Of a DNA stretch of 64,000 nt, positions 8,769-19,200 are shown one piece after another. Source of the DNA: Synechococcus sp. BO 8801 (GTDB lineage: Bacteria; Cyanobacteriota; Cyanobacteriia; PCC-6307; Cyanobiaceae); the NCBI RefSeq assembly GCF_002252675.1, contig NZ_NQKY01000017.1, positions 1 through 64,000 of the forward strand, read 5' to 3'. The first letter of the stretch is position 1; every line of letters begins with the position of its first letter. The translations under genes were made by a program, and so were the position numbers. The notes under the pieces were generated by a model. It was not told where the DNA came from, made no database searches, and worked only from the letters and a program-made list of their open reading frames with translations.

Positions 8769-9112
8769 CCCGCCTCCCCGTGCAGCGCACCCGTTTCCAG
8801 GGGCTGGTGAGCCGGCTGGGGAACCGCGCGGTCGGCGTGGCGCGGCGCAGCTGGCGGGCCGGCAGCCTGGCCGCCCTGGCGCTGCTGCTGGGCTTCTTCG
8901 CCGGTCAGAACCTCACCAGCCTGCTGCTCTTCACCACCCCGGGGGGCCGCCCGGCGGTGGTGCTCGGTCTGCTGCTGACCTTCGAGACGCTGGTGCGGCT
9001 GCGGACACGCTTGGTGCGTGCCGAACCTTCCCTGGCCTGGGTGATCATCGACAACCTGCGCATCGGCGCCACCTACGCCATCGTGCTCGAGGCCTTCAAG
9101 GTGGGGACCTGA
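8765..9112 (+). CDS. ycf20: Ycf20-like (DUF565) membrane protein
   Basis: 115 residues. A basic N-terminus is followed by two hydrophobic segments (SLAALALLLGFFAGQNLTSLL and a second around VVLGLLLTFETLV). The DNLRIGATYAIVLEAFKVG ending is characteristic of DUF565, the plastid Ycf20 family. Homologues have been linked to non-photochemical quenching in algae and plants; the role in cyanobacteria is not settled. It is translationally coupled to the preceding HAD phosphatase and lies 4 bases ahead of the glycerate kinase gene, so the three form an operon. Confidence 0.82.
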   Translation: MTRLPVQRTRFQGLVSRLGNRAVGVARRSWRAGSLAALALLLGFFAGQNLTSLLLFTTPGGRPAVVLGLLLTFETLVRLRTRLVRAEPSLAWVIIDNLRIGATYAIVLEAFKVGT

Positions 9113-9116
9113 GCGG

Positions 9117-10082
9117 GTGGTGCCACCAGAGCTCTCCATGCCCTCGGAGCCAGCTCCGGATGCCTGGGACGGGCGGCTGGCCGGGGCAGGGGATCTGGGC
9201 CCGGTGCACCCCAGCCTGCTGCGGCTCCTGGCCCTGCCGATGCTGCGGCGGCTGGAGAGCATCCTGCGCGACGGAGTGGTGACAAGGCGGCCCGTGCTCG
9301 CCCTGAACGGGCCGGTGGGCGCCGGCAAGACGAGCCTGGGCCGTGCCCTGGAGCGCCTCGCCACCCTCGGGGGCCTGCGGCTGACGGTGGCCTCGATCGA
9401 CGACCTCTACCTGCCTGCCGCCGAACGCCGCGCGCGGCTGGCGGGCAATCCCTTCGAGGTGGGCCGGGTGCCGCCCGGCAGCCACGACCTGCCCCTGCTG
9501 CTGGAGGCGCTGGCCGCCTGGCGGGCCGGGGGGATGCTGCGGCTGCCCCGGTTCGACAAGACCCTCGCCGGCGGGGACGGCGACCGGAACGGCTGGCGGG
9601 AGGAGCCCGCCGAGGCGCTGGTGATCGAGGGCTGGCTGATGGGCTGCCGGGCCCTCGGCGCCCAGGCCCTGGGCGAGAGGATGGGCTGCGGAGCGGGGCT
9701 GGAGGAGCTGAACGAATCTGAACGCCGCTGGCTGCCCCGCTGGGACGACCACCTGGCGGCCTACGACCAGCTCTGGAAGGCCTGTGACGGCCTGTGGCTA
9801 CTGCGTCCGGAGCGTTGGAGCCTGCCCCGCCGCTGGCGCTTCCAGGCGGAGGCCCGTCAGCGACGGGCCGGTGGCGGATGGCTCAACGGCCGTCAGCTCG
9901 ACGCCATGGTGCGGGCCACGCTCCACTCCCTGCCGCCAGCGCTGTACCAGGACCCACTGCTGGGGCCCACCGGCTCAGGGATTCCGTTGCAGGGTGGGGT
10001 GATCCTGGACGGCCGCAGGCGTGGCCACCCCCTCGGGATTCAGCTCTCTTCGCCCGTTTCGGCCTCTTCGGCGATCGGATAG
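9117..10082 (+). CDS. glycerate kinase (plant-type D-glycerate 3-kinase)
   Basis: 321 residues. A P-loop ([17 protein letters not shown]) opens a phosphoribulokinase/uridine-kinase-like fold. It is followed by SIDDLYLP, the [15 protein letters not shown] segment typical of plant-type glycerate kinase, [10 protein letters not shown], and VIEGWLMG. The enzyme returns photorespiratory glycerate to the Calvin cycle as 3-phosphoglycerate. That fits the upstream CbbY-like phosphatase, which also deals with Rubisco side products. A GTG start is used; an ATG seven codons in is an alternative. The 3' end overlaps rpmF on the other strand by 43 bases. Confidence 0.88.
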   Translation: MVPPELSMPSEPAPDAWDGRLAGAGDLGPVHPSLLRLLALPMLRRLESILRDGVVTRRPVLALNGPVGAGKTSLGRALERLATLGGLRLTVASIDDLYLPAAERRARLAGNPFEVGRVPPGSHDLPLLLEALAAWRAGGMLRLPRFDKTLAGGDGDRNGWREEPAEALVIEGWLMGCRALGAQALGERMGCGAGLEELNESERRWLPRWDDHLAAYDQLWKACDGLWLLRPERWSLPRRWRFQAEARQRRAGGGWLNGRQLDAMVRATLHSLPPALYQDPLLGPTGSGIPLQGGVILDGRRRGHPLGIQLSSPVSASSAIG

Positions 10083-10222
10083 ACAAAGCCCTGGGCGCGG
10101 CCGCTCAGAACAGCCTTGCCGAGCGACATCGCCTTCTGGGCTGCCACACCGGCCTTCGCCTTCCAGTGGGCGTGGCGCTGGTTGCGCTTGCCCTTGGAGG
10201 TTTTCTTCTTGGGAACGGCCAT
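10040..10222 (-). CDS. rpmF: 50S ribosomal protein L32
   Basis: 60 residues beginning [20 protein letters not shown], the usual L32 N-terminus, with the cyanobacterial-type tail ending in acidic residues and no zinc-binding cysteines. It is transcribed divergently from ftsH across a 106-base spacer. It ends within the 3' end of the glycerate kinase gene on the opposite strand. Confidence 0.95.
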   Translation of the reverse strand: MAVPKKKTSKGKRNQRHAHWKAKAGVAAQKAMSLGKAVLSGRAQGFVYPIAEEAETGEES

Positions 10223-10328
10223 CCCGCCAACTCACTGCCAAACGATGATCCTGCTTCGCCGACTCGCCTTTCGTCAAATCGCTACAGTCGACTTCCGATA
10301 AGCAACTCCTGAAAAGGACGCCAGGCCT

Positions 10329-12302
10329 GTGAGCAGCAGTTCTCCTCCGGAGCCGGCCAAGATCTCCGCCGCCCTGGCCGCCCCCGGGACCGTTGTGGCG
10401 CAAGGCACCGAGGCCGGAGCGTCCTCCACCCCGGCAGCCCCGGCCAGTCCTGCGCCAGCCAAGCCGGCCCCGCCGGTGCGTCCCGGCTTCAGCCTGGGGG
10501 ACCAGGGGGCCGGGGCGCCCTCCTACAGCCAGCTGCTGCGGGACATCGAAGCCGGAAAGATCAAGAGCCTGGAGCTCGCTCCTGCCCAGCGCGTGGTGAC
10601 CGCCACCTTCCAGGACGGCCGCAGCCGCCAGGTGGCGGTCTTCAGTGACAACCAGCAGCTGCTGCGCACCGCCGAGCAGGCCCGGGTCCCGCTGACCGTG
10701 CGGGACGAGCGGCGCGACGACGCCATGGCCGGTCTGGTCACCAACGGCCTGCTGGTGGCCCTGCTGATCGCCGGCCTGGTGCTGCTGGTGCGCCGCTCCG
10801 CCCAGGTGGCCAACAAGGCGATGGGCTTCGGCCGCAGCCAGCCCCGCCTGCAGGAGGAAGGGGCCATCACGGTGCGCTTCGAAGACGTGGCCGGCATCGC
10901 CGAGGCCAAGGAGGAGCTCCAGGAGGTGGTGACCTTCCTCAAAACCCCCGAACGGTTCACCTCCATCGGCGCCCGGATTCCCAAGGGGGTGCTGCTGGTG
11001 GGCCCCCCCGGCACCGGCAAGACGCTGCTGGCCAGGGCGATCGCCGGTGAAGCCGGCGTGCCCTTCTTCTCGATGGCTGCCACCGAGTTCGTCGAGATGT
11101 TCGTGGGCGTGGGCGCCAGCCGGGTGCGGGATCTGTTCCGCCAGGCCAAGGCCAAGGCGCCGTGCATCATCTTCATTGACGAGATCGATGCGGTGGGGCG
11201 CCAGCGGGGGGCCGGAATCGGCGGAGGCAACGACGAACGGGAGCAGACCCTCAACCAGCTGCTCACCGAGATGGATGGCTTCGAGGACAACTCGGGCGTG
11301 ATCCTGCTGGCCGCCACCAACCGTCTTGACGTGCTCGACACGGCCCTGCTGCGGCCAGGCCGCTTCGATCGCCGCATCAGCGTCGACCTGCCGGACCGGT
11401 CCGGCCGGGAGGAGATCCTTTCAGTCCATGCCCGCACCAGGCCCCTGGCCGAGGAGGTGTCCCTGGCCGACTGGGCCCGCCGCACCCCCGGTTTCTCCGG
11501 CGCCGATCTGGCCAACCTGCTCAACGAAGCGGCCATCCTCACGGCCCGTCGCCAGAAGAGCCAGGTGGATGACCAGTCCATCGGCGATGCCCTCGAGCGC
11601 ATCACCATGGGACTGACCGCCGCCCCACTGCAGGACAGCGCCAAGAAGCGGCTGATCGCCTACCACGAGATCGGCCACGCCCTGCTGACCACGCTGCTGC
11701 CCCACGCCGACAGGCTCGACAAGGTGACGCTGCTGCCCAGGGCCGGCGGGGTGGGTGGCTTCGCCCGCACCATGCCCGATGAGGACATCATCGATTCCGG
11801 ACTGATCAGCAAGGCCTACCTGCGGGCCCGGCTGGTGGTGGCCCTCGGCGGCCGCGCCGCCGAAATGGTGGTGTTCGGCCCCAGCGAGGTGACCCAGGGG
11901 GCCAGCAGCGATCTGCAGCTGGTGCGCCGCATCTGCCGCGACATGGTGCTGCGCTACGGCTTCTCCAGCCTCGGCCCCCTGGCCCTGGAGGAGGAGGGGG
12001 AAGAGGTCTTCCTCGGCCGCGACTGGATCCGCTCCAGCCCCCACACGTCGGTGCGCACCGGCAACCGCATCGACGAACAGGTGCGCCAGCTGGCCTTTGA
12101 GGCCCTGGAGAAGGCCGTCGCCGTGCTCACCCCCCGGCGCGAGCTGATCGATGAGCTGGTCAACCAGCTGATCGAGCTGGAAACCATCGACGGGGACAGC
12201 TTCCGCGCCTTGGTGGAGGCCCATGAGGCCAAGGGCGGTTCAGCCCTCGCCGCCCAGGCCGGAGGCAAAGCGGATGTCCAGGCTGCGCAGGTAGGTGTGT
12301 AA
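10329..12302 (+). CDS. ftsH: ATP-dependent zinc metalloprotease FtsH
   Basis: 657 residues. AAA+ module: Walker A GPPGTGKT (about residue 225), Walker [12 protein letters not shown], and the second region of homology ending RPGRFDRR. Protease module: the zinc site HEIGHAL (about 446) and a later Asp. FtsH degrades damaged membrane proteins such as photosystem II D1. Unusually, residues 1-55 are Ala/Pro/Ser-rich and not hydrophobic. Only one membrane segment is visible (about 138-158, [15 protein letters not shown]), where most FtsH proteins have two. The GTG start follows AAGGA, and an in-frame TAA upstream excludes a missed helix. The 3' end overlaps the bicupin gene by 63 bases. Confidence 0.92.
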   Translation: MSSSSPPEPAKISAALAAPGTVVAQGTEAGASSTPAAPASPAPAKPAPPVRPGFSLGDQGAGAPSYSQLLRDIEAGKIKSLELAPAQRVVTATFQDGRSRQVAVFSDNQQLLRTAEQARVPLTVRDERRDDAMAGLVTNGLLVALLIAGLVLLVRRSAQVANKAMGFGRSQPRLQEEGAITVRFEDVAGIAEAKEELQEVVTFLKTPERFTSIGARIPKGVLLVGPPGTGKTLLARAIAGEAGVPFFSMAATEFVEMFVGVGASRVRDLFRQAKAKAPCIIFIDEIDAVGRQRGAGIGGGNDEREQTLNQLLTEMDGFEDNSGVILLAATNRLDVLDTALLRPGRFDRRISVDLPDRSGREEILSVHARTRPLAEEVSLADWARRTPGFSGADLANLLNEAAILTARRQKSQVDDQSIGDALERITMGLTAAPLQDSAKKRLIAYHEIGHALLTTLLPHADRLDKVTLLPRAGGVGGFARTMPDEDIIDSGLISKAYLRARLVVALGGRAAEMVVFGPSEVTQGASSDLQLVRRICRDMVLRYGFSSLGPLALEEEGEEVFLGRDWIRSSPHTSVRTGNRIDEQVRQLAFEALEKAVAVLTPRRELIDELVNQLIELETIDGDSFRALVEAHEAKGGSALAAQAGGKADVQAAQVGV

Positions 12303-13250
12303 CCCGGCGTCCTGAATCGGCAGCAGCCGGGCTGGATGGCCGCTCTCATTGACATGGGAGTGCCAGTGGCCCGGCGGGGTCACGAAGGCGGCGCCCGGCT
12401 CCCATTCCATCCGCAGAGGGTTGCGGATCGTGCCGTCGGGGTTGAGGTCGGGACCGGAGAGGGTGGCGCAGCCAGGCTGGCAGTCGATCACCAGGTCGAG
12501 GGCGACGGACTGGTGCCGATGGGGGGGCTGGACCGCGCCGGCCGGCACCAGTCCGTACATGGCCCAGAGGGTGTGGGTCACGGTGCGGCTCGCCGGCAGG
12601 GCACGGTTGGCCATCAGGAGGCTGAGGCGGTTGCTGCGGGCGCTGCTGGGATCCGCCGCCAGCGCCGACAGCTCCTCATCGAGCCAGGCGGCCGGGTAGT
12701 GGCTGGGGGCGAAACGGGGTGATTCGGCCCGCACCCCGAGGAAGGTGAGCAGGGGCCCGTCGTGGATCCAGTAGAGAACGCTCTCTTCGGAAGCCTCCAT
12801 CCGAGGCTCCAGCCCGGCCGGCAGCACGAAAAGATCCCCGCGGCCCCAGCCCAGATCGAGGGGTTCATCCCCGGCACCGGAGGGGCAATGGCAGCGGCCA
12901 GAGCCCCGGTACACGTAGAAAAGCGAGCTGGTGGCGTTGGCGGCCACCCCGATCGATTCGCCAGGGAGGATCCGCACGAAGTTGGCGCTCAGGGCCGGGC
13001 TTGTGGCGGGGGAGGGGCAGCCCAGACGGGCGCTGAGATCGAGGGGAAGAACCGCCGTCGGACCCGTGGCGTGCAGATCGGGGCCCCAGCGGCCCTCAGG
13101 AATCGGCTCGGTGAGACCGGAACGGATCGGGTTGGCGGCCTGGCGGTAGTCGAACAGCAGGGTTTCAGCGTGCCAGTCGTGGCCCCCGGCGATGGCGGCG
13201 GGGCTGGGGGGCCTGGACGCTTGGATCTGCCCCATGGGATCAGGTTGCAA
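12240..13250 (-). CDS. bicupin protein (gentisate-dioxygenase-like fold)
   Basis: 336 residues with two cupin-like barrels. The C-terminal one has the better metal-site pattern ([15 protein letters not shown] ... [10 protein letters not shown], supplying several His). The N-terminal one ([17 protein letters not shown] ... GRGDLFVLP) lacks the full His set. The two-cupin plan recalls gentisate 1,2-dioxygenase and related ring-cleaving enzymes, but no aromatic-degradation genes are adjacent, so the substrate is unknown. It converges on ftsH with a 63-base overlap. Confidence 0.65.
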   Translation of the reverse strand: MQPDPMGQIQASRPPSPAAIAGGHDWHAETLLFDYRQAANPIRSGLTEPIPEGRWGPDLHATGPTAVLPLDLSARLGCPSPATSPALSANFVRILPGESIGVAANATSSLFYVYRGSGRCHCPSGAGDEPLDLGWGRGDLFVLPAGLEPRMEASEESVLYWIHDGPLLTFLGVRAESPRFAPSHYPAAWLDEELSALAADPSSARSNRLSLLMANRALPASRTVTHTLWAMYGLVPAGAVQPPHRHQSVALDLVIDCQPGCATLSGPDLNPDGTIRNPLRMEWEPGAAFVTPPGHWHSHVNESGHPARLLPIQDAGLHTYLRSLDIRFASGLGGEG

Positions 13251-13287
13251 TCGTTGACAGATCTTATGGATTTCTTTCCATCGTTGC

Positions 13288-13323
13288 CGCTCTCCCGGCA
13301 GGGGGGCGCTCTCCCGGCAGGGG
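13288..13323 (+). repeat. 17-bp direct repeat with 19-bp period
   Basis: Two copies of CGCTCTCCCGGCAGGGG lie two bases apart in the short spacer between the bicupin start and the end of the MoaD/ThiS gene. This is probably a slippage duplication. The period equals that of the duplication upstream of psb30. Confidence 0.65.
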
Positions 13324-13329
13324 GTGCGT

Positions 13330-13605
13330 TCAGCCGCCGGCGACGGCCGGCACGATGCTCACCTCGTCACCGTCGCTGAGGACGGTGGCCTGGTTGTCGA
13401 GAAAGCGGATGTCCTCGCTGTTGACGTAGAGGTTGAGGAAGCGGCGCAGCTTGCCGCTCTCGTCGCAGAGGCGCGCCTGGATGCCGGGGTAGCGGCCTTC
13501 GAGGGCCTGGAGCAGGCCGTCGATGCTGGTGGCCTCAAGGCTGACGCTGGCCTCGTCGTTGGTGAACTTCTGCAGGGGGGTGGGGATCAGAACCTGGATG
13601 GCCAT
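13330..13605 (-). CDS. MoaD/ThiS family sulfur-carrier-like protein
   Basis: 91 residues with a ubiquitin-like beta-grasp pattern ([13 protein letters not shown] ... [13 protein letters not shown] ... [14 protein letters not shown]) and the terminal Gly-Gly that is adenylated and thiocarboxylated in this family. It lies downstream of thrC with 55 bases between. MoaD/ThiS-like carriers next to threonine synthase are seen in other bacteria; whether it serves molybdopterin, thiamine or another sulfur route cannot be decided here because no partner E1-like or MoaE gene is in the window. Confidence 0.82.
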   Translation of the reverse strand: MAIQVLIPTPLQKFTNDEASVSLEATSIDGLLQALEGRYPGIQARLCDESGKLRRFLNLYVNSEDIRFLDNQATVLSDGDEVSIVPAVAGG

Positions 13606-13660
13606 GGAATGGGTCGGTGGGGCAGTGAGAGAGAAACGGGGCGGCCCGATCGGGCGGTGA

Positions 13661-14956
13661 TCAGGCCCGGGGGGCGGCACCGCCGTGGGAAGCCTGGGAG
13701 CGCTCCCAGGCTTCGTGGAAGCTGGCCAGCTGGGGCTCGATCGTGTAAGGGGCGCCGATGGAGGAGGCGATCGCTTCGGTGGTCTTGAGGCCGTTGCCGG
13801 TGATGTAGGCGACGGTGGTTTCCGAGGGGTCGATCTTGCCCTGCTCCACCAGCTTCTTGAGCACGGCGATGGTGGTGCCCCCGGCGGTTTCGGTGAACAC
13901 CCCCTCCATCTCGGCCAGCAGCTTGATGCCGTCGATGATCTCCTCATCGGTGACCGCCGCGATCGTGCCGCCGGTGCGGTTGGCGATGTCGATGGCGTAG
14001 GGGCCATCGGCCGGGTTGCCGATGGCGATCGACTTGGCGATCGTGTTCGGCTTCACCGGGGTGATGAAGTCACGGCCGGCGGCGAAGGCCTGGGCGATGG
14101 GGGAGCAGCCCTCCGCCTGGGCACCGCTGAAGCGCACCGGCTTCTCGTCGACGAGCCCCACCTTGATGAATTCGTCGAAGCCCTTGCGGATCTTGGTGAA
14201 CAGGGAGCCGGAGGCCAGGGGAGCCACGATGTGGTCGGGAAGCTGCCAGCCGAGCTGCTCGATCACCTCGTAGCCGAGGGTCTTGGAGCCTTCCGAGTAA
14301 TAGGGGCGCAGGTTGATGTTGACGAAGCCCCAGCCGTAGGTGTTGGCCACCTCGGAGCAGAGCCGGTTGACCTGGTCGTAGTTGCCCTTCACCGCCATCA
14401 GGGTGGGGTTGTAGACGAGGGTGCCCAGCACCTTGCCCAGCTCCAGATCACTGGGGATGAACACGCAGCACTCCAGGCCGGCGTGGGCGGCGATGGCGGC
14501 GGTGGAGTTGGCCAGGTTGCCGGTGGAGGCACAGCTGACGGTGGTGAAGCCCAGTTCCCGGGCCCGGGTGAGGGCCACCGAGACAACGCGGTCCTTGAAG
14601 GACAGCGTCGGCATGTTGACGCCGTCGTTCTTGATGTAGAGGGAGGAGAGGCCGAGACGGCGGGCGAGGCGGTCCGCCTTGAGCAGGGGGGTGAAGCCGG
14701 TGCCCACGTCGATGGGGTCACCCTCGACGGGCAGGAATTCCCGGTAGCGCCAGATCGAGGTGGGGCCGGCCTCAATGGTGGCGCGGCTGACGCGGCTGCG
14801 GATGGCGTCGTAGTCGTAGACCACCTCAAGGGGGCCGAAGCAGACGTCCTCACAGACGTGGCGGGCGCCGGCCTCGTAGGGATGACCGCATTCCTTGCAG
14901 CGCAGGCCCGTGAAGGTGGAGCGGGAAAGGGTGGCGGTCAAGGGAATCCCGGTCAC
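13661..14956 (-). CDS. thrC: threonine synthase
   Basis: About 431 residues. It converts O-phosphohomoserine to threonine with pyridoxal phosphate. The PLP lysine is in LSFKDRVVS, the phosphate-binding loop in [13 protein letters not shown]. The N-terminus carries a rubredoxin-like metal knuckle (CKECGHPY ... CEDVC) common in cyanobacterial threonine synthases. A GTG start is chosen because the conserved part begins just after it. The frame stays open 27 codons further to an ATG at 15037, but that stretch has no family features and approaches the UPF0182 gene on the other strand. Confidence 0.9.
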   Translation of the reverse strand: MTGIPLTATLSRSTFTGLRCKECGHPYEAGARHVCEDVCFGPLEVVYDYDAIRSRVSRATIEAGPTSIWRYREFLPVEGDPIDVGTGFTPLLKADRLARRLGLSSLYIKNDGVNMPTLSFKDRVVSVALTRARELGFTTVSCASTGNLANSTAAIAAHAGLECCVFIPSDLELGKVLGTLVYNPTLMAVKGNYDQVNRLCSEVANTYGWGFVNINLRPYYSEGSKTLGYEVIEQLGWQLPDHIVAPLASGSLFTKIRKGFDEFIKVGLVDEKPVRFSGAQAEGCSPIAQAFAAGRDFITPVKPNTIAKSIAIGNPADGPYAIDIANRTGGTIAAVTDEEIIDGIKLLAEMEGVFTETAGGTTIAVLKKLVEQGKIDPSETTVAYITGNGLKTTEAIASSIGAPYTIEPQLASFHEAWERSQASHGGAAPRA

Positions 14957-15071
14957 TGGGTGGCACGCTAACAGTGGTGTCCGGTCCCTGGCGGCAAAGC
15001 CGACCTTCGGCATCGGGTATGTCATCGAGGCCGGCACTTGTCGCCCGCAGGGTTCTGCCTACGCTCCGTTT

Positions 15072-17957
15072 GTGCCCGTTCCCACCCCTCTGCCGTCCCA
15101 CCGGAGGCCCCACCTCGCCATCGGCCTGGCCATCGCCTTCGCTCTGCTGCTGGCCCTCTGGGCGGGGGCCCGGCTGGCCATCGAATGGCTCTGGTTCAGC
15201 CAGTTCGACTTCCAGCAGATCCTGCTGCGCCGCTGGATGCTGCAGATCGCCGCCTTCGCGGCGGTCTTCGGCCTCGGTTCGGCCCTGCAGCTGGCCCAGC
15301 TGCAGCGCTGCTGGCGGCTCAGGGAGCAGGGGCCCGAGGCGCCCCGGCCGGGGGCGCCCCTGCTGCGGCTGGGCAACGGCGCCCTGGTGGCGGTGCTGAT
15401 CGGCCTGGTGCTGCTGCTGGCCGGCGGCCTCAGCTACCTGCTGGTGCAGGCCCGGGGACTGATCGCCAACCCCTTCAACGGCGACGTGATCACCGGCTTC
15501 TCCGTGCTGCGCGATCTGCCGCCCCTGCTGGTGGCGGGCCTGGCGGGGGGCCTGCTGCTGCCGCTGCTGCTCTGGCCCCTCACCACCCTGCGGATCACCC
15601 TGGCGGCCGCCCTGGCGGGCTCGGCCACGGCGGTGGCCCGGGGCTGGAGCCTGTGGCTGCCGGCCCTGCTGGCCACCCCCTTCGGCGAAGGGGATCCCCT
15701 CACCGGTCTGGACCTGTCGTTCACGGTGCTGCGCCTGCCGGCCCTGCGGCTGCTGCTGAGCGTGCTGCTGGCCCAGGGCCTGGTGGGGCTGGCGGCCTGC
15801 CTGCTGCTGACCATCGGCAAGGGCCGCAGCCTGAGCGATCTGCGTTTCGACGGGCTCAGCAAGGCCCAGCAGCGGGTGCTGCAGCCCCAGGTGGCGGCCC
15901 TGGCCGTCGTCATGGCCCTCAGCAATGCCCTGGCTCCCTTCGATCTGATGGTGCAGGGCAGCGGCGTGGCCTCGGGGGCGGGCTACGTGGATCTGCACGT
16001 GCGCCTGCCCCTGCGGCTGCTGTTCGCGCTGCTGCTGCTGCTCACGGCCTGCGCCCTGCTGGTGCCCCTGCCCCGGGGCTGGGTGCGCCGTGGCGCCCTG
16101 CTGCCCCTGGCGGGCTCGGCCGTGCTGGTGCCGATCAGTGAATGGGTGATCACGCCCCTGGCCCAGCGCTTCTGGGTGCAGCCGCGGGAGCTGGCGGTGG
16201 AGGCCCCCTATCTGGAACGCAGCATCCGGGCCACCCGCCGCGCCTTCGGCCTCGAGAATGTGCGAACCATCCGGCTGGAACCCAACCAGGGCCTGACGAA
16301 GGCGGATCTGGCCAGGGCCCCCGGCACCCTCGACAACATCCGCCTCTGGGACAGCCAGCCCCTGCTGGCCGCCAACCGCGAGCTGCAGCAGCTGCGGCTC
16401 TACTACACCTTCCCGTCGGCGGCGGTGGATCGCTATCCGCTGCAGGGCAAGTCGGCCCGCGACGGCTCCCAGCAGGTGCTGATCTCGGCCCGGGAGCTGG
16501 ACAGCAGCGCCCTGCCACCCGGCTCGCGCACCTGGCTGAACCGCCATCTGGTGTTCACCAACGGCCACGGCTTCACCGTCTCGCCGGTGAATGCCTTCGG
16601 CTCCGACGGCCTGCCCCTGTTCTTCGTCAAGGACCTGGGCAGCAGCGGCCGGGTACAGGGGATCCCCGAACTGGGCATCACCGACAAGGAGGCCCGGGCG
16701 GCGCTGCCGGTGGGCAGCCCGAGCCTCTACTTCGCCTCCGGGCCCTCCCCCTACGCCATCGCCCCCACCAAGGTGAAGGAGTTCTCCTATCCCGAGGGGG
16801 AACTGAACGTCTACACCCACTACACCGGCACCCGGGGGATTTCCCTCGCCCCTCCCCTCAACCGGCTGGGGGCGGCGATCTACCTGCGGGAACCGCGGCT
16901 GCTGTTCACCGGCTCCTTCACCGACCGCTCCCTGCTGCTGCTGCGGCGCCAGGTGAACCAGCGCCTGACGGCCCTGGCGCCTTTCCTGCGCTTCGAAAGC
17001 CAGCCTTACCTGGTCACCGCCCGGGTGGCCGGCAGTGAGGGCTACCGACCGGAGCAGTACCAGTACTGGCTGCTGGACGGCTTCACCACCAGCCGCTCCT
17101 ACCCCTACAGCGATCCCAATCCCCAGGGCCTGCGCTACTTCCGCAACCCGGTGAAGGCGGTGGTGGATGCCCACGACGGCCGGCTCTGGTTCTACGTGAA
17201 TGACGCCAGGGATCCGGTGCTGCGCACCTGGGTGCGTGCCTTCCCGGAACTGTTCCGGCCGCTCTCGGCCATGCCCCGGGCCCTGCTCGCCCACATCCGG
17301 GTGCCCAAGAGCCAGTTCGACATCCAGGCGGAGCGGCTGCTGCGCTACCACGTCACCGACGTGCGCACCTTCTACAACGGCGACGACGTCTGGGCGGTGC
17401 CCAACGAGATCTACGGCGAAAGCACCGTGCCGGTGTCGCCGTACCACCTCACCCTGCAGCTGCCCGGCGAGCAGCGCTCGGAGTTCGTGCTGCTGCTGCC
17501 CTTCACGCCGCTGAAGCGCTCCAACCTGGTGGGCTGGCTGGCGGCCCGCAACGATCCACCCCACTACGGGGAGCTGATGCTGGTGCGCTTCCCCCAGCAG
17601 CGGCTGCTGCTCGGCCCCCAGCAGATCACGGCCCTGATCGACCAGGACCCGACGATCAGCTTCCAGTTCGGCCTCTGGAACCGGCTCGGCTCGCGGCTGT
17701 TCCGCGGCAACCTGCTGGTGCTGCCGGTGGGCGAGGGCCTGCTGTACGTGGAGCCGATCTACCTGCAGTCGAAGAGCAACGACCTGCCCACCCTGGTGCG
17801 GGTGGTGGTCACCGACGGCCGCCGCTTCGTGATGGAGCGCAGCCTGCGCCGCGCCCTGGAGCGGCTGGTGGACGCGGCCCCCACCGCCAAGGAGGAGGCG
17901 GCGACCGCCAAACCGCCGCTCCCCGACGGCACGCCGCTGCCCCTGCCGCTGCCCTGA
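15072..17957 (+). CDS. UPF0182 family large membrane protein
   Basis: 961 residues. The N-terminal third has about seven membrane helices; the rest is a large, mostly extracytoplasmic domain with the UPF0182 landmarks (YLERSIRATRRAFGL, NIRLWDSQPL, YYTFPSAAVDRY, YPYSDPNPQG, IYGE). Function is unknown. The GTG start gives a basic N-terminus directly ahead of the first helix (HLAIGLAIAFALLLAL); a longer frame upstream lies antisense to thrC and was rejected. It is divergent from thrC and ends 76 bases before the fba stop. Confidence 0.85.
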   Translation: MPVPTPLPSHRRPHLAIGLAIAFALLLALWAGARLAIEWLWFSQFDFQQILLRRWMLQIAAFAAVFGLGSALQLAQLQRCWRLREQGPEAPRPGAPLLRLGNGALVAVLIGLVLLLAGGLSYLLVQARGLIANPFNGDVITGFSVLRDLPPLLVAGLAGGLLLPLLLWPLTTLRITLAAALAGSATAVARGWSLWLPALLATPFGEGDPLTGLDLSFTVLRLPALRLLLSVLLAQGLVGLAACLLLTIGKGRSLSDLRFDGLSKAQQRVLQPQVAALAVVMALSNALAPFDLMVQGSGVASGAGYVDLHVRLPLRLLFALLLLLTACALLVPLPRGWVRRGALLPLAGSAVLVPISEWVITPLAQRFWVQPRELAVEAPYLERSIRATRRAFGLENVRTIRLEPNQGLTKADLARAPGTLDNIRLWDSQPLLAANRELQQLRLYYTFPSAAVDRYPLQGKSARDGSQQVLISARELDSSALPPGSRTWLNRHLVFTNGHGFTVSPVNAFGSDGLPLFFVKDLGSSGRVQGIPELGITDKEARAALPVGSPSLYFASGPSPYAIAPTKVKEFSYPEGELNVYTHYTGTRGISLAPPLNRLGAAIYLREPRLLFTGSFTDRSLLLLRRQVNQRLTALAPFLRFESQPYLVTARVAGSEGYRPEQYQYWLLDGFTTSRSYPYSDPNPQGLRYFRNPVKAVVDAHDGRLWFYVNDARDPVLRTWVRAFPELFRPLSAMPRALLAHIRVPKSQFDIQAERLLRYHVTDVRTFYNGDDVWAVPNEIYGESTVPVSPYHLTLQLPGEQRSEFVLLLPFTPLKRSNLVGWLAARNDPPHYGELMLVRFPQQRLLLGPQQITALIDQDPTISFQFGLWNRLGSRLFRGNLLVLPVGEGLLYVEPIYLQSKSNDLPTLVRVVVTDGRRFVMERSLRRALERLVDAAPTAKEEAATAKPPLPDGTPLPLPLP

Positions 17958-17975
17958 AGGCCCTGAACAGCCATG

Positions 17976-17998
17976 AAAAAGGGGGCCCTCAGGCCCCC
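17976..17998 (-). terminator. rho-independent terminator of fba
   Basis: Read on the minus strand, a perfect 7-bp stem (GGGGGCC / GGCCCCC) with a 4-base loop is followed by five T residues, 36 bases after the fba stop. On the plus strand it lies after the UPF0182 gene without a T-run there, so it serves fba best. Confidence 0.8.
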
Positions 17999-18033
17999 GA
18001 TGGATCGATGCTGGATCGCTGGTGAGACGCCGA

Positions 18034-19107
18034 TCAGGCGGCGACAGCGGTCTTGGGATCGAGGGCACCCTTGGCGTAGAGGGTGGCGTAGTAGTTGATG
18101 TCGCGCTGCTTGATCTTGCTGGCGTTGCCGGCACACCAGAACTGCTGGTAACGATCCAGGCAGACCTTCTTCATGTAGGCCCGGGCGGGCTTGTTGAAGT
18201 GGCGGGGATCGAAGTTGGCGGGATCCTTGGCGGCGGCTTCCCGGACGGCGGCGGTGAAGGCGAGGCGGTTGTCGGTGTCGATGTTGATCTTGCGCACGCC
18301 GTTGCGGATGCCTTCCTGGATCTCCTCGACGGGGACGCCGTAGGTCTCGGGGATGGCGCCGCCGTACTTGTTGATCATGTCCAGCCATTCCTGGGGAACG
18401 GAGCTGGAGCCGTGCATCACCAGGTGGGTGTTGGGGATGGCCTTGTGGATCTCGGCGATCCGGGAGATGGCGAGCACCTCACCGGTGGGCTTGCGGGTGA
18501 ACTTGTAGGCGCCGTGGCTGGTGCCGATGGCGATGGCCAGGGCGTCGACCTTGGTCTTGGCAACGAAGTCGGCGGCCTCGGCGGGGTCGGTGAGCAGCTG
18601 GGAGTGGTCGAGGGAGCCCTCGAAACCATGGCCGTCCTCGGCCTCACCCTTGCCGGTCTCCAGGGAACCCAGGCAACCCAGTTCGCCTTCCACGCTCACG
18701 CCGATGGCGTGGGCCACATCCACCACTTCCTTGGTGACGGCCACGTTGTAGTCGTAGCTGGCGGGAGTCTTGGCGTCGGCCTCGAGGGAGCCGTCCATCA
18801 TCACGGAGGTGAAGCCGTTGGCGGCGGCGCCGTAGCAGGTGGCGGGGCTGTTGCCGTGGTCCTGGTGCATCACCACCGGGATGTCGGGATAGGTCTCGAC
18901 CGCGGCCAGGATCAGGTGGCGCAGGAAGCTTTCGCCGGCGTACTGACGGGCGCCGCGGGAGGCCTGCAGGATCACCGGGCTGTCGGTCTCGTAGGCAGCC
19001 TCCATGATCGACTGCACCTGCTCCAGGTTGTTGACGTTGAAGGCAGGAATGCCGTAGCCGTTTTCTGCGGCGTGATCCAGCAGCAGGCGAAGCGGTACGA
19101 GCGCCAT
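18034..19107 (-). CDS. fba: class II fructose-bisphosphate aldolase
   Basis: 357 residues. It joins or splits fructose-1,6-bisphosphate and, in photosynthetic bacteria, sedoheptulose-1,7-bisphosphate for the Calvin cycle. Class II features are visible: the HQDHG zinc-site motif, [24 protein letters not shown] and the phosphate-binding KINIDTDNR. The enzyme needs divalent metal. Length is normal for the CbbA-type branch. The gene stands alone with its own terminator. Confidence 0.95.
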   Translation of the reverse strand: MALVPLRLLLDHAAENGYGIPAFNVNNLEQVQSIMEAAYETDSPVILQASRGARQYAGESFLRHLILAAVETYPDIPVVMHQDHGNSPATCYGAAANGFTSVMMDGSLEADAKTPASYDYNVAVTKEVVDVAHAIGVSVEGELGCLGSLETGKGEAEDGHGFEGSLDHSQLLTDPAEAADFVAKTKVDALAIAIGTSHGAYKFTRKPTGEVLAISRIAEIHKAIPNTHLVMHGSSSVPQEWLDMINKYGGAIPETYGVPVEEIQEGIRNGVRKINIDTDNRLAFTAAVREAAAKDPANFDPRHFNKPARAYMKKVCLDRYQQFWCAGNASKIKQRDINYYATLYAKGALDPKTAVAA

Positions 19108-19200
19108 GGGAAATCTCGCGGTTTTTGGGTGGGTACGGTTGCGGAGAACCGTGGTCGAAGGACGGCTGGCGGGGTCGTCCCGCCGGGTCTGCCGGGGAGT

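Noticed and set aside
10223-10328. Riboswitch or leader RNA between rpmF and ftsH
   Set aside because: The spacer is only 106 bases with no strong conserved fold; only weak promoter-like boxes are visible.
14850-18134. Very long minus-strand open frame (1094 codons) opposite UPF0182
   Set aside because: The product is Gln/Gly/Arg-rich low complexity, typical of antisense frames at high GC; UPF0182 on the plus strand accounts for the region.
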